Shown here: positions 6,627 to 13,788 of the stretch, one piece after another | Layout: each line of letters starts with the position of its first letter | Numbering within the stretch: the first letter of the stretch is position 1 | From: an uncultured Candidatus Melainabacteria bacterium | GTDB lineage: Bacteria; Cyanobacteriota; Vampirovibrionia; Gastranaerophilales; Gastranaerophilaceae | Length of the DNA stretch: 13,953 nt | Assembly: GCA_934693215.1 (NCBI GenBank) | Contig: CAKUVB010000025.1 | Location: forward strand, 1-13,953 | Reading direction: 5' to 3' | Translations under genes and position numbers: made by a program | Notes under the pieces: generated by a model | What the model was told of the DNA's origin: nothing | The model's database searches: none | The model's input: the letters and a program-made list of their open reading frames with translations, nothing else

Positions 6627-7240
6627 TAGTAAAACAGTTTGTAGAAGGGTTTATCGCAAACAACAATTACCTTCTAATAGATGAAGAATCAAAAGAGGCA
6701 GCTTTAATAGATTGTACAGACTACATAAGTGAATTGGGAGCTGTTCTAAAAGAATATGATGCCAAGTTGAAATATATTCTTTTAACACATGGACACTTTG
6801 ACCATATTATGGGAGTACCAAAAATAAAACAAGAATTTGGAGCAAAAGTATACTTGCATAAAGACGATAAAGAGCTTGTAGATAATTCTGACGAGTTTAT
6901 GATATCTGTTGGTATGCAACCTTTTGAACACCCTGAAATTGATAAATACATTGATGAAAACGAAGAAATATATTTAGGTAAAAATAAAATACGAGTTATC
7001 CATCTTCCCGGACATACCCAAGGTGGAGTTGGATATTTGGTAGATGGAATGTTATTCGCCGGAGATTCAATATTTTTAGAAAGTGTTGGAAGAACTGATT
7101 TACCTGGCGGAAATCATAAACAACTTATTGAATCAATAAAAAACAAAATATTTTCACTTGATGGTGATACAATATTGTATGTAGGACATGGAACAAATAC
7201 TACAGTTGAACATGAAAAAAAATATAATGAATTTGTATAG
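6623..7240 (+). CDS. Metallo-beta-lactamase-fold hydrolase, glyoxalase II-like
   Basis: A 205-residue single-domain MBL-fold protein. The dinuclear metal site is complete: THGHFDH gives His56, His58, Asp60 and His61, then LPGHTQG gives His131, FAGDSIF gives Asp148, and YVGHG gives His189. The compact form and the GRTDLPGG segment match the YcbL/YqgX-like hydroxyacylglutathione hydrolase branch. That branch cleaves thioesters such as S-lactoylglutathione or bacillithiol-type adducts; the actual thiol cannot be told from sequence. The C-terminal extension of classic glyoxalase II is absent. GAGGT at 6609-6613 is the ribosome site, inside the end of kdsA, and the ATG overlaps the kdsA stop. No signal peptide is seen, so it is cytosolic. 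A link to LPS synthesis is not implied by the coupling alone. Confidence 0.9.
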   Translation: MIVKQFVEGFIANNNYLLIDEESKEAALIDCTDYISELGAVLKEYDAKLKYILLTHGHFDHIMGVPKIKQEFGAKVYLHKDDKELVDNSDEFMISVGMQPFEHPEIDKYIDENEEIYLGKNKIRVIHLPGHTQGGVGYLVDGMLFAGDSIFLESVGRTDLPGGNHKQLIESIKNKIFSLDGDTILYVGHGTNTTVEHEKKYNEFV

Positions 7241-7248
7241 AGGAAGAA

Positions 7249-8283
7249 ATGAAAGATAAATTAAACAATATTTATGAATTAGCTAGTAAAGATATCGAAA
7301 ACGCACAATCCAGTGCAGATTTAGATGAAGTTAAATTGAAATATCTAAGTCGTAAAGGTGAATTTAATTCAATAAAAAAAGGTTTAAAAGACTTATCAGT
7401 AGAAGATAAAAAAATTGTCGGAGCTTTAGCTAACGAAATTACTCAAAAATTAGAATCAGCACTAAAAGAAAAAGCTGAAATTTTCTATAGAAAAGAGTTA
7501 GACGAAAAGCTAAAAAAAGAAAAAATTGATATTACTTTACCTAGTAAATTTATATCAAGAGGTAAAGTTCACCCTATAACATCTACAACTAATGAAATTG
7601 TTTCAATTTTCCAAACTTTGGGATTTTCTTTAGTTCCTACAGAATTTGCACCAGAAGTTGAAACAGAATATTATAACTTCGATATGTTAAATGTACCAAA
7701 AGATCACCCGGCTCGTGATGTTCAAGATACATTCTTTACAAAACTTGCATCTAATACAGTTTTGAGAAGTCAAACTTCTAATGCTCAAATTAGAACAATG
7801 GAAAATATGACTCCACCAATAAAAGTTATTGCACCAGGTAGAGTTTATAGAAACGAAACTGTGAATGCTCGTAAGAACAACTTTTTCCACCAAATTGAAG
7901 GCTTGTATGTTGATAAAGGCATAACTTTTGGTGATTTAAAAGGTGTATTGAACGAATTTATTAGAATATATTTCGGTTCAGCACGTCCAACAAGATTCAG
8001 AAGCAGTTTCTTCCCATTCACAGAACCATCTGCAGAAGTTGATGTTCAATGTATCATGTGTCAAGGCAAAGGTTGTAGAACTTGTAGCGGAACAGGTTGG
8101 TTAGAAGTTTTAGGTTGCGGTATGGTTGATGTAAATGTACTCAAAGGAGTTGGCATTGACCCGGAAGTTTATACAGGTTTTGCTTTTGGTATGGGTATTG
8201 AACGATTATCAATGCTAAAATATGCTATTGATGATATTCGTTTATTCTTCAATAATGATGTTAGATTCCTAAAACAGTTCTAA
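7249..8283 (+). CDS. pheS: Phenylalanyl-tRNA synthetase alpha subunit
   Basis: The catalytic alpha chain of the alpha2-beta2 class II synthetase, 344 residues. The N-terminal ~90 residues are the tRNA-binding coiled coil (Lys/Glu-rich). The class II core follows, with HPARDVQDTFF (153-163), LRSQTSNAQIRTM (172-184), the motif 2 region GRVYRNE plus FFHQIEGL (197-219), FPFTEPSAEVDV (255-266) and motif 3 GMGIERL (314-320). Ala312 in GFAFGMG corresponds to the E. coli Ala294 position that sets the size of the amino-acid pocket. A CxxC-x4-CxxC cluster (Cys268, 271, 276, 279) sits before WLEVLGCGMV, as in the Bacillus-type enzyme, and may bind zinc. GAGGAAG is the ribosome site, 8 bases after the previous stop. 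pheT is not adjacent; the beta subunit must be encoded elsewhere, an arrangement I associate with cyanobacteria. The stop overlaps the stop of the opposing peptidase gene. Confidence 0.97.
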   Translation: MKDKLNNIYELASKDIENAQSSADLDEVKLKYLSRKGEFNSIKKGLKDLSVEDKKIVGALANEITQKLESALKEKAEIFYRKELDEKLKKEKIDITLPSKFISRGKVHPITSTTNEIVSIFQTLGFSLVPTEFAPEVETEYYNFDMLNVPKDHPARDVQDTFFTKLASNTVLRSQTSNAQIRTMENMTPPIKVIAPGRVYRNETVNARKNNFFHQIEGLYVDKGITFGDLKGVLNEFIRIYFGSARPTRFRSSFFPFTEPSAEVDVQCIMCQGKGCRTCSGTGWLEVLGCGMVDVNVLKGVGIDPEVYTGFAFGMGIERLSMLKYAIDDIRLFFNNDVRFLKQF

Positions 8284-10970
8284 TATTGTTTTAAATTTTC
8301 TAAAAAGTTTTTGTTATCTATAAGAGCATCTTCTGATGCTCTTATTATATAATGTGGTGAATTTTGAAAAATGTAATTGGCAGTATTTTGGATATCTTGT
8401 TTGCTAATAGTATCAATGATATCTAACTTCTGATTAATTTTATTTGCCCCGTATGGTGAAAGCATACCATCAAGCAAAGATGTTGTTATATCTTTTTGTT
8501 TATAAGAATTTTCAAGAATAGATAGTTTTAGAGTATTCTTGGCTGTAACTAATTCTTTATCTGTAGGTGGGTTTCGTTTTAGGTCATTTACTATTTTTTG
8601 AGTTTCAATAAATGCGTTTTGAATATTTAATTTATTATCGGTGTCTGTAAGTATTCCAAGACTTAATATTCCACAATCACCTGCAAAGAAGTTTACGGTA
8701 TCGGGTTGATAACCGAGTTTTGATTTTTCTCTAAGATTATCAAAGTTTCTGTTTGAAACAATAGAGGTTAATAAATCAATAGAAGTTTCATCTTTTAAGT
8801 TACCATTGATTTTATATTTATAGACGGTTGCTAAATCTGCTTGCTTAGTGTTTATAGCTTGAGTAGTAACTTCTTTAGATGTAGATTGTGTGAACATTTT
8901 GCTAAGTTGTTTTGTATTTACATTAACAGTATTAAATTGATTAAAATTGTTAATGATAACATTTTTAGTTTTGTTGGTTTCACCTGTAGATGCTACTGTT
9001 ATTGATGAAGTGTTGAATATGTCGTCAAAATATTTTTTCACATCATCAACAGTGATATTCTCTAAATTTTGCAAAATAGAATCTTCCTTAATATTAAGTA
9101 TATTGTTAGCTTCTATTTCTGTGCTTCTGTTTGCAGGTGTAAAATTGTTTTTTAGATTAGCTTTTGCATCTTCAACACAATCAGTATCAAGTTCATTGCT
9201 AATATTTTTGATATTTTTAATAAAGTCACAAAGATTTTGAGTTTTTTCCGTAGGAGCTTGAGTTGTCAAATAAATAGCATTATTGGGCTTTATATAGATA
9301 TCTGTATAATTTTTTCTGATATCGTATGGAGTAGGATTAATGTTTTCAAGAATAGTATTTGCAACCTCTCTTACTCCTTCTTTGTGTTTTATGGTTGAGA
9401 TTGGTTGAAATACCATATTAATAATTGTATTTTGAGAGTTTTCTTTGTTATATAGTCCCATTTCAATATTATTGTTTAGTATAAAAGTTTCTATATTATT
9501 ATTTTGATTATATATCTTTTTCAAAGAGCCAAAATTTATATTAGGATTTGCATTTTTGTAATTATTCTTTATTGTTTCAAGAGTTGTACCTGTTGGGTGA
9601 AAAACTAATATTGAAGCTTTCCCTAAATCAAGTTGTTTACTTGCTTTTGAAACTGCTTCAGGAGATTGAGTATCAATAATTTTATTATAGTTTTGTAAGT
9701 TTTCTAAATTGTTAAGATTTTCGGATAACAATTCTTGCATAGTTTTGGGCGTTTCCAGCTTTTCTGCGAACTCAACTTTTAAATCTTCTTTGTATTTATT
9801 AAGTTCTTTATCATCAATAGGTGGGTAATTATTTACATTTTTAAAAAGTTGTTTTAAATCTTCTTCCGGATTTTTAGAAGATGTGTTTAATATTGCAATA
9901 GGTGTGTTTCTGTTAGCTAGAATGTTTTGAGAAAGTATTGTAAAAGATTTGTTGTCAGTGTTGTCAACAAAATTCTTTTGATTTTCATCAATATATTTTT
10001 CTATGAGTTTTAGACCAATTTTTGATTGAATATTATTTGGAGCATCAAAAGCAATAATTGCTTTAGTCTTTGCTTGATTTCCTATAATATCCTTTCTGAT
10101 AGTTTTATTGATAGGAGTAATTGTTTGTTTGTTTTCGTGTTGTTTACCTGAGGTATTAAAGTATTTAGCTATAAGATTAATAGTTTTTTCAGGTTGTATA
10201 TCTCCTGTTATAATGGTAATAGTATTTTCAGGTGTATAGTTTGTTTTATGATATTCTTTTAATTGCTCCTGTGTTATTTTAGCTACATCAGAACTATTGC
10301 CAAGAGTATTTGTGTTAAAGCTATACAGATTATTAATTACTTTATTTAAGTATGGCAACTCTGTAGTATTTGTATTATCATCAAACATATTAATTTCAGA
10401 TTTAACAATATTTTTTTCTTTGTTTAGAATTTGGTCGTTAATAGTCGGATTGAAGACCATACTTGCCTGCATTTTTATACAATTTTCTAAATCTTTATCC
10501 TCAAACTGAGGAATAGCTATTGTATAATATGTTTGAGTTAATGATGTCTTTCCAATCATATCCCCACCCATGAGTTTTACTTGTTCTTGAGATGATAGTT
10601 CATTCTTTTTATCGTTTAGTACGATATGTTCTAACAAATGACTTATACCTGTATTTTCTTGAGTTTCGTTAATCGCACCTGTATTTACATAAGTATTGAT
10701 ATAGGTAGTTGGCACTTTCATTGGTGCAAGCAAGACTTTTTGCCCATTAGAAAGTTTATATTGATGAATTTTTTGACCGTTTTCTAATGTCAAAGTCGGC
10801 AAGACCGTATAATTGGTAGGTAGTTTAATATTGTAATCAGGAGTTATGTTAAAATTTTGAATTTGATAATTTTCTTTTGGTTGATTAGTATCTTGATGAG
10901 CAAAAAGTTTCTTTTGCTTTAAATTAGCAAAAGAATTTATATTATTATTAATATTAATACCTACCAACAT
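8280..10970 (-). CDS. M16 (pitrilysin-type) zinc metallopeptidase, two-half fused form
   Basis: An 896-residue clan ME peptidase of the kind that encloses and degrades peptides or unfolded chains. The inverted zinc motif HLLEH gives His111, Glu114 and His115. Glu192 in VKSEINMF lies 76 residues further on, the exact HxxEH-x76-E spacing of the family. The C-terminal half lacks a second zinc site but has LREKSKLGY (746-754), whose Arg747 and Tyr754 match the substrate-binding Arg/Tyr pair of inactive M16 halves. Both halves are thus in one chain, as in pitrilysin and unlike split PqqL/MPP pairs. The first ~50 residues are Asn/Gln-rich and not part of the fold. I see no classical signal peptide or membrane segment. 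The protein is strikingly rich in Asn, Lys, Ile and Thr. No ribosome site precedes the ATG, and an AT-rich TATATA lies 3 bases upstream, so the start is uncertain. It reads towards pheS and ends 4 bases inside it. Confidence 0.92.
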   Translation of the reverse strand: MLVGININNNINSFANLKQKKLFAHQDTNQPKENYQIQNFNITPDYNIKLPTNYTVLPTLTLENGQKIHQYKLSNGQKVLLAPMKVPTTYINTYVNTGAINETQENTGISHLLEHIVLNDKKNELSSQEQVKLMGGDMIGKTSLTQTYYTIAIPQFEDKDLENCIKMQASMVFNPTINDQILNKEKNIVKSEINMFDDNTNTTELPYLNKVINNLYSFNTNTLGNSSDVAKITQEQLKEYHKTNYTPENTITIITGDIQPEKTINLIAKYFNTSGKQHENKQTITPINKTIRKDIIGNQAKTKAIIAFDAPNNIQSKIGLKLIEKYIDENQKNFVDNTDNKSFTILSQNILANRNTPIAILNTSSKNPEEDLKQLFKNVNNYPPIDDKELNKYKEDLKVEFAEKLETPKTMQELLSENLNNLENLQNYNKIIDTQSPEAVSKASKQLDLGKASILVFHPTGTTLETIKNNYKNANPNINFGSLKKIYNQNNNIETFILNNNIEMGLYNKENSQNTIINMVFQPISTIKHKEGVREVANTILENINPTPYDIRKNYTDIYIKPNNAIYLTTQAPTEKTQNLCDFIKNIKNISNELDTDCVEDAKANLKNNFTPANRSTEIEANNILNIKEDSILQNLENITVDDVKKYFDDIFNTSSITVASTGETNKTKNVIINNFNQFNTVNVNTKQLSKMFTQSTSKEVTTQAINTKQADLATVYKYKINGNLKDETSIDLLTSIVSNRNFDNLREKSKLGYQPDTVNFFAGDCGILSLGILTDTDNKLNIQNAFIETQKIVNDLKRNPPTDKELVTAKNTLKLSILENSYKQKDITTSLLDGMLSPYGANKINQKLDIIDTISKQDIQNTANYIFQNSPHYIIRASEDALIDNKNFLENLKQY
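8320..8345. repeat. Perfect 11-bp hairpin inside the end of the M16 gene, just after pheS
   Basis: Bases 8320-8330 (ATAAGAGCATC) pair with 8335-8345 around a TTCT loop. The hairpin begins 37 bases after the pheS stop and lies within the coding sequence for RASEDALI near the C-terminus of the M16 peptidase. There is no proper intergenic space between the convergent genes, so this may form the 3' end of the pheS message. The downstream run (TATATAAT) is not a clean U-tract, so efficient termination is uncertain. Confidence 0.5.
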
Positions 10971-11075
10971 ACTTATATAAAAACTACTGAATAAAAAAGT
11001 TGCTAATGTATATACGAAATTAACAAAAATTTATATAAAATAGCTAAAAATTTGCTAAAAGATATTTTTTGTTTT

Positions 11076-11882
11076 ATGACAATTATGTCAACCAAAAATA
11101 ACATTGAGGAAAATAAAAAATATATGGAAATTAATACAAGAAGTAATATAATGAATTGTCATCAACTAAATTCAAATAAATCAATTCAAAAAGTAAGTTT
11201 TGGTTCAAGAGTTCCTTATCAATATTGTTCAGAAAAAACTCTAGCAACAGGAAAAAATCTTTTAAAGAATATAAAAACACATTTTCAAACAAAAAAATTA
11301 CCATTATCAAAAGATATTCTTGTAGTGAAAAATAATGTTATTAAAGATAATACAAAAGATGTTCTATCAAAGGTGTCAAAAGGTCCTACTAGTTATAATA
11401 CAAAAAATATATTAGAAAAAAATCCAAATTCACTGTCTAGTATTCAAAAAAAGACAATACAACAAGATTTGGATTACCAGTTGAAAAATGGACGAATTAC
11501 TCAGCATGATTATGAAAAAGCAAAACGACAACTTACTTTTACTGGGAATGAGCATGAAAAAAATGTAGAAAATGCTGATAAATTACATGAAAAGCTATCA
11601 AATAATATTGATATTTCAAATTCACCTGAATCTCCCGTTAGTTTTGATGATGTTTCAACGATTGATTTAGATACACCAATGCCTCAATTAACAGAATCAA
11701 TGTCATCTTTAGATGTTGGTTCATTAGTTGACTCGGCTACAACTGTTACAAGTCATATAGATGCAACATCTCCAGAAGTTTTAGATAATGTAGCACAAAA
11801 TGTTACTGATAGTGTAACTGATAACTCAGAGATACATATGAATATTATAAAAAAGATGTTTGATATCTTTAGTAATACGTAG
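11076..11882 (+). CDS. Hypothetical protein with N-terminal KVSFGS motif, first gene of a lineage-specific operon
   Basis: I recognise no family. Starting at ATG 11076 gives 268 residues. An ATG at 11124 is a fair alternative, because GAGGA lies at 11106-11110 before it; an upstream TTG at 11052 seems less likely. The Asn/Lys-rich leader ends in IQKVSFGSR (about 38-45 from the 11076 start), a motif shared with downstream genes. The middle contains LKNGRITQHDYEKAKRQL (about 136-153), which resembles the short SHOCT-type helix-turn-helix (G-x-I-T-x-x-[DE]-[FY]-x-x-x-K). A second motif copy, LTFTGNE, follows directly at about 153-159. The C-terminal third is acidic and rich in Ser/Thr/Val/Asp, with a short hydrophobic end. 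It has no signal peptide or long membrane segment. The next gene starts 12 bases after its stop, so the three following genes are probably co-transcribed from the region upstream. Confidence 0.65.
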   Translation: MTIMSTKNNIEENKKYMEINTRSNIMNCHQLNSNKSIQKVSFGSRVPYQYCSEKTLATGKNLLKNIKTHFQTKKLPLSKDILVVKNNVIKDNTKDVLSKVSKGPTSYNTKNILEKNPNSLSSIQKKTIQQDLDYQLKNGRITQHDYEKAKRQLTFTGNEHEKNVENADKLHEKLSNNIDISNSPESPVSFDDVSTIDLDTPMPQLTESMSSLDVGSLVDSATTVTSHIDATSPEVLDNVAQNVTDSVTDNSEIHMNIIKKMFDIFSNT

Positions 11883-11894
11883 GATAGAGAAAAT

Positions 11895-12692
11895 ATGAAT
11901 ATAATAAATAATCAACCAATAGTGAATTATAATTTAAGGAATAATAACTTATCTAATAAACCTTTATCAATGCCAAAACTTCAAAATTCTTTAGATAAAG
12001 TTTCATTTAAAGGAAATGAAAAATTAGAGTTTATCTGGAAATTGTCAGAAGCAGAAAAAAAGATTTTAAAGTATAGAATGAAAAATGTATCCGTTGATGA
12101 AATTGCTAATTTGGTACATCAGGATAAGTCATTGAAGTTGTTGCATGATGATTTGAAACAAACTAATGCAAATGTTGGTATTGTTTATAAAACATATAAT
12201 AATATAGAAACTCGTTTTGGTGAAAAAAGTGATGCTACTAAAAAGCAATTAATAAGAACTGGGCTTGTTCCTGATGGTGCAAGAATACCTCTTATAGGTT
12301 TGCCTTATACATTGGGGGAAGCTCTAACTGATCAATTGGCAAAACATGTAACAATAAGAAAGCATATTCCACCTGAAAAATATGCTAATGTATGTTTTGC
12401 AATGGAAGATCTTCACAATGCTCACATTCAAGAATATTTTAATAATGGTGTACAAAAAATACATGAGAATTTTCAAGAAAAAACTAATAATATTGGACTC
12501 GTAGTTCCAAACTTAGTACCTGCTATGGAAAAGCAACAGGTGGCAGAACAAAAAGCTTTTGAAAAATTAAAAATAAAAAATGAAGAAATAATAAATAAAG
12601 TGGATAAAAATATAACCGAAGTCTTTGATGAATATGCCTCAAACTTATATTTACGGTTGTTTACAAAAGTTATAACTTTGGGAATATTGTAA
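11895..12692 (+). CDS. Hypothetical protein with N-terminal KVSFKGN motif
   Basis: A 265-residue protein of no family known to me. An Asn-rich leader (MNIINNQPIVNYNLRNNN) leads to LDKVSFKGNE at about 33-42, nearly the same motif as in the preceding gene. After it comes a mainly helical, charged region (LSEAEKKILKYRMKN, then VSVDEIANLVHQDKS). A more hydrophobic centre (ARIPLIGLPYTLGEALTDQLAKH, about 134-156) could be a short amphipathic or membrane-associated stretch but is too polar for a clear transmembrane helix. The last 80 residues are Lys/Glu-rich with coiled-coil character, ending in a hydrophobic LYLRLFTKVITLGIL tail. AGGA at 11881-11884 is a plausible ribosome site. The gene lies 12 bases after the previous stop and 3 bases before the next start, so it is the middle of a three-gene unit. 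Confidence 0.7.
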   Translation: MNIINNQPIVNYNLRNNNLSNKPLSMPKLQNSLDKVSFKGNEKLEFIWKLSEAEKKILKYRMKNVSVDEIANLVHQDKSLKLLHDDLKQTNANVGIVYKTYNNIETRFGEKSDATKKQLIRTGLVPDGARIPLIGLPYTLGEALTDQLAKHVTIRKHIPPEKYANVCFAMEDLHNAHIQEYFNNGVQKIHENFQEKTNNIGLVVPNLVPAMEKQQVAEQKAFEKLKIKNEEIINKVDKNITEVFDEYASNLYLRLFTKVITLGIL

Positions 12693-12695
12693 TAA

Positions 12696-13514
12696 ATGAA
12701 TGTATTGTCTTCTCAAAATAAAACTTATGACTTAAATTTTAAGTCTGGGTTGTCAAACAGTATCATTAATGAATTTTCTTCTTCAACATTAGAGAAGACA
12801 AGTAATTACTTTGTTAAAAATAAGGTTGATACAGATTTTAAACATAACAAAGCTATCGCCTTTTGTTGTGCTAAGGCTATTGAAAGCCTTCTTTTTATTA
12901 ATAAGAAATTCGGAACTAAGTTTTTATTGCCAAATAAAATTATTGTTGAAGATTTTACCAAATTGAAAGGTGACTTAGATGATTCTTGGGGGATATGTAA
13001 TTTATTACCTACGAAGTTATATAAACAATCCGATACGATAATTCCAGAACGTACAGTATTTTTTAATTCTAATAAAATGACGCAAAATGATAAAAAATTG
13101 TTGGAATATATGAATGATGTTGCTGAGTTTCAAAAATCCAGAAATTTAGAAAGTTCAAATCATTTCTTGATAAAATTTACGCATGAGTTGGCTCATTCTT
13201 CACATGAGGCGAATTTATTAAACCACTATTCAGTAAATAAAATACCTCAATTATTACATGAGGCTTTTAAATCTGTAGAAGATCAAAATAAATTAAAAGA
13301 TTTGTTTGAAGAAAAAATTTGTAATTCAACAGGTGCAAATCCTTTAGAAGTTATTGCTTTTGATTTATCAAAAGTTTTATTAAATCCATCTGTTGAAACA
13401 TTGAAACCGTATAAAGGTTTAAATTTATTTTCTCGTTTTATTTTGAAAAATAATAAAGAAAATAATTTGAGTGTAATTTTGAAAAAATATTGGAATGGCA
13501 TTTTTGAATGTTAA
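12696..13514 (+). CDS. Putative zincin metalloprotease (HELAH) with N-terminal LNFKSG motif
   Basis: A 272-residue protein. FTHELAHSSHE at about 161-171 holds an HExxH zinc motif (His163, Glu164, His167) in a hydrophobic context typical of zincins. NPLEVIAFDLSKVLL at about 215-229 is a good candidate helix for the third ligand (Glu218, 55 residues on). This looks like the NP-x-E-x-x-A helix of gluzincin-type enzymes, but I cannot assign a named family. The short Asn/Ser leader ends in DLNFKSG (about 12-18), the variant of the motif seen in the two preceding genes. No signal peptide or membrane span is seen. It starts 3 bases after the previous stop with only a weak GGGA upstream, implying translational coupling. 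The enzyme could act on host, phage or own proteins; nothing here decides. A chance HExxH is possible, but the supporting helix makes it less likely. Confidence 0.7.
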   Translation: MNVLSSQNKTYDLNFKSGLSNSIINEFSSSTLEKTSNYFVKNKVDTDFKHNKAIAFCCAKAIESLLFINKKFGTKFLLPNKIIVEDFTKLKGDLDDSWGICNLLPTKLYKQSDTIIPERTVFFNSNKMTQNDKKLLEYMNDVAEFQKSRNLESSNHFLIKFTHELAHSSHEANLLNHYSVNKIPQLLHEAFKSVEDQNKLKDLFEEKICNSTGANPLEVIAFDLSKVLLNPSVETLKPYKGLNLFSRFILKNNKENNLSVILKKYWNGIFEC

Positions 13515-13531
13515 TTAATGTATCATTTTAC

Positions 13532-13561
13532 TTGAAATAAACAAAAAATTATATTTACAAT
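13532..13561 (+). promoter_or_regulatory. Promoter for the last two genes
   Basis: TTGAAA (13532-13537, 5 of 6) and TACAAT (13556-13561, 5 of 6) are separated by 18 bases in the gap after the zincin gene. Transcription would start near 13568, giving a leader of about 21 bases that includes a strong GGAGG. This suggests the final two genes form a separate unit from the preceding operon. Confidence 0.55.
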
Positions 13562-13588
13562 ATTTATATAAACAGAATCGGAGGTCGT

Positions 13589-13780
13589 GTGTTAGTATCC
13601 AATCATTATAATGTTTCGAATATGAACAGAACAAATTTTAATGGTAAGAAAAATCTAAAATCACCATTTGAAGTTGGTACAAAAATGGCAAAAACAATTG
13701 AGAATAATCATTCAGCTAAGAAAATCTGGCGAATAATGACTGATGCTATTACCAATTTGATTGATGCGTGGTTTTATTAG
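13589..13780 (+). CDS. Small hypothetical protein with N-terminal TNFNGK motif (GTG start)
   Basis: A 63-residue product. The GTG at 13589 is chosen because GGAGG lies 4 bases upstream. It also yields an N-terminus (MLVSNHYNV) that resembles the start of the next gene (MTVSNNYTP). An internal ATG at 13622 would still keep the motif. NRTNFNGKKNL at about 13-23 is another version of the F-x-G tag seen in the upstream operon. The rest is short and helical (PFEVGTKMAKTIENNHSAKK), ending in a Trp/Ile-rich amphipathic tail (IWRIMTDAITNLIDAWFY) that could lie on a membrane. No known family. It reads into the next gene with 8 bases between and a strong GGAGGG. Confidence 0.6.
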   Translation: MLVSNHYNVSNMNRTNFNGKKNLKSPFEVGTKMAKTIENNHSAKKIWRIMTDAITNLIDAWFY

Positions 13781-13788
13781 GAGGGTTT

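Noticed and set aside
7687..7893. 68-codon minus-strand frame in pheS; similar frames at 6721-6951 and 13283-13501
   Set aside because: All are antisense shadows of better supported genes.
8947..9240. 97-codon plus-strand frame inside the M16 peptidase gene (also 10297-10509)
   Set aside because: Both are antisense to conserved-length peptidase coding. The hydrophobic Phe/Ser/Leu composition is an artefact of the Asn/Lys-rich sense strand.
10971..11075. Promoters for the M16 gene and the tagged operon in the shared divergent gap
   Set aside because: Many TATA-like hexamers occur, but none pairs with a credible -35 at 16-18 bases, so no specific promoter can be supported.
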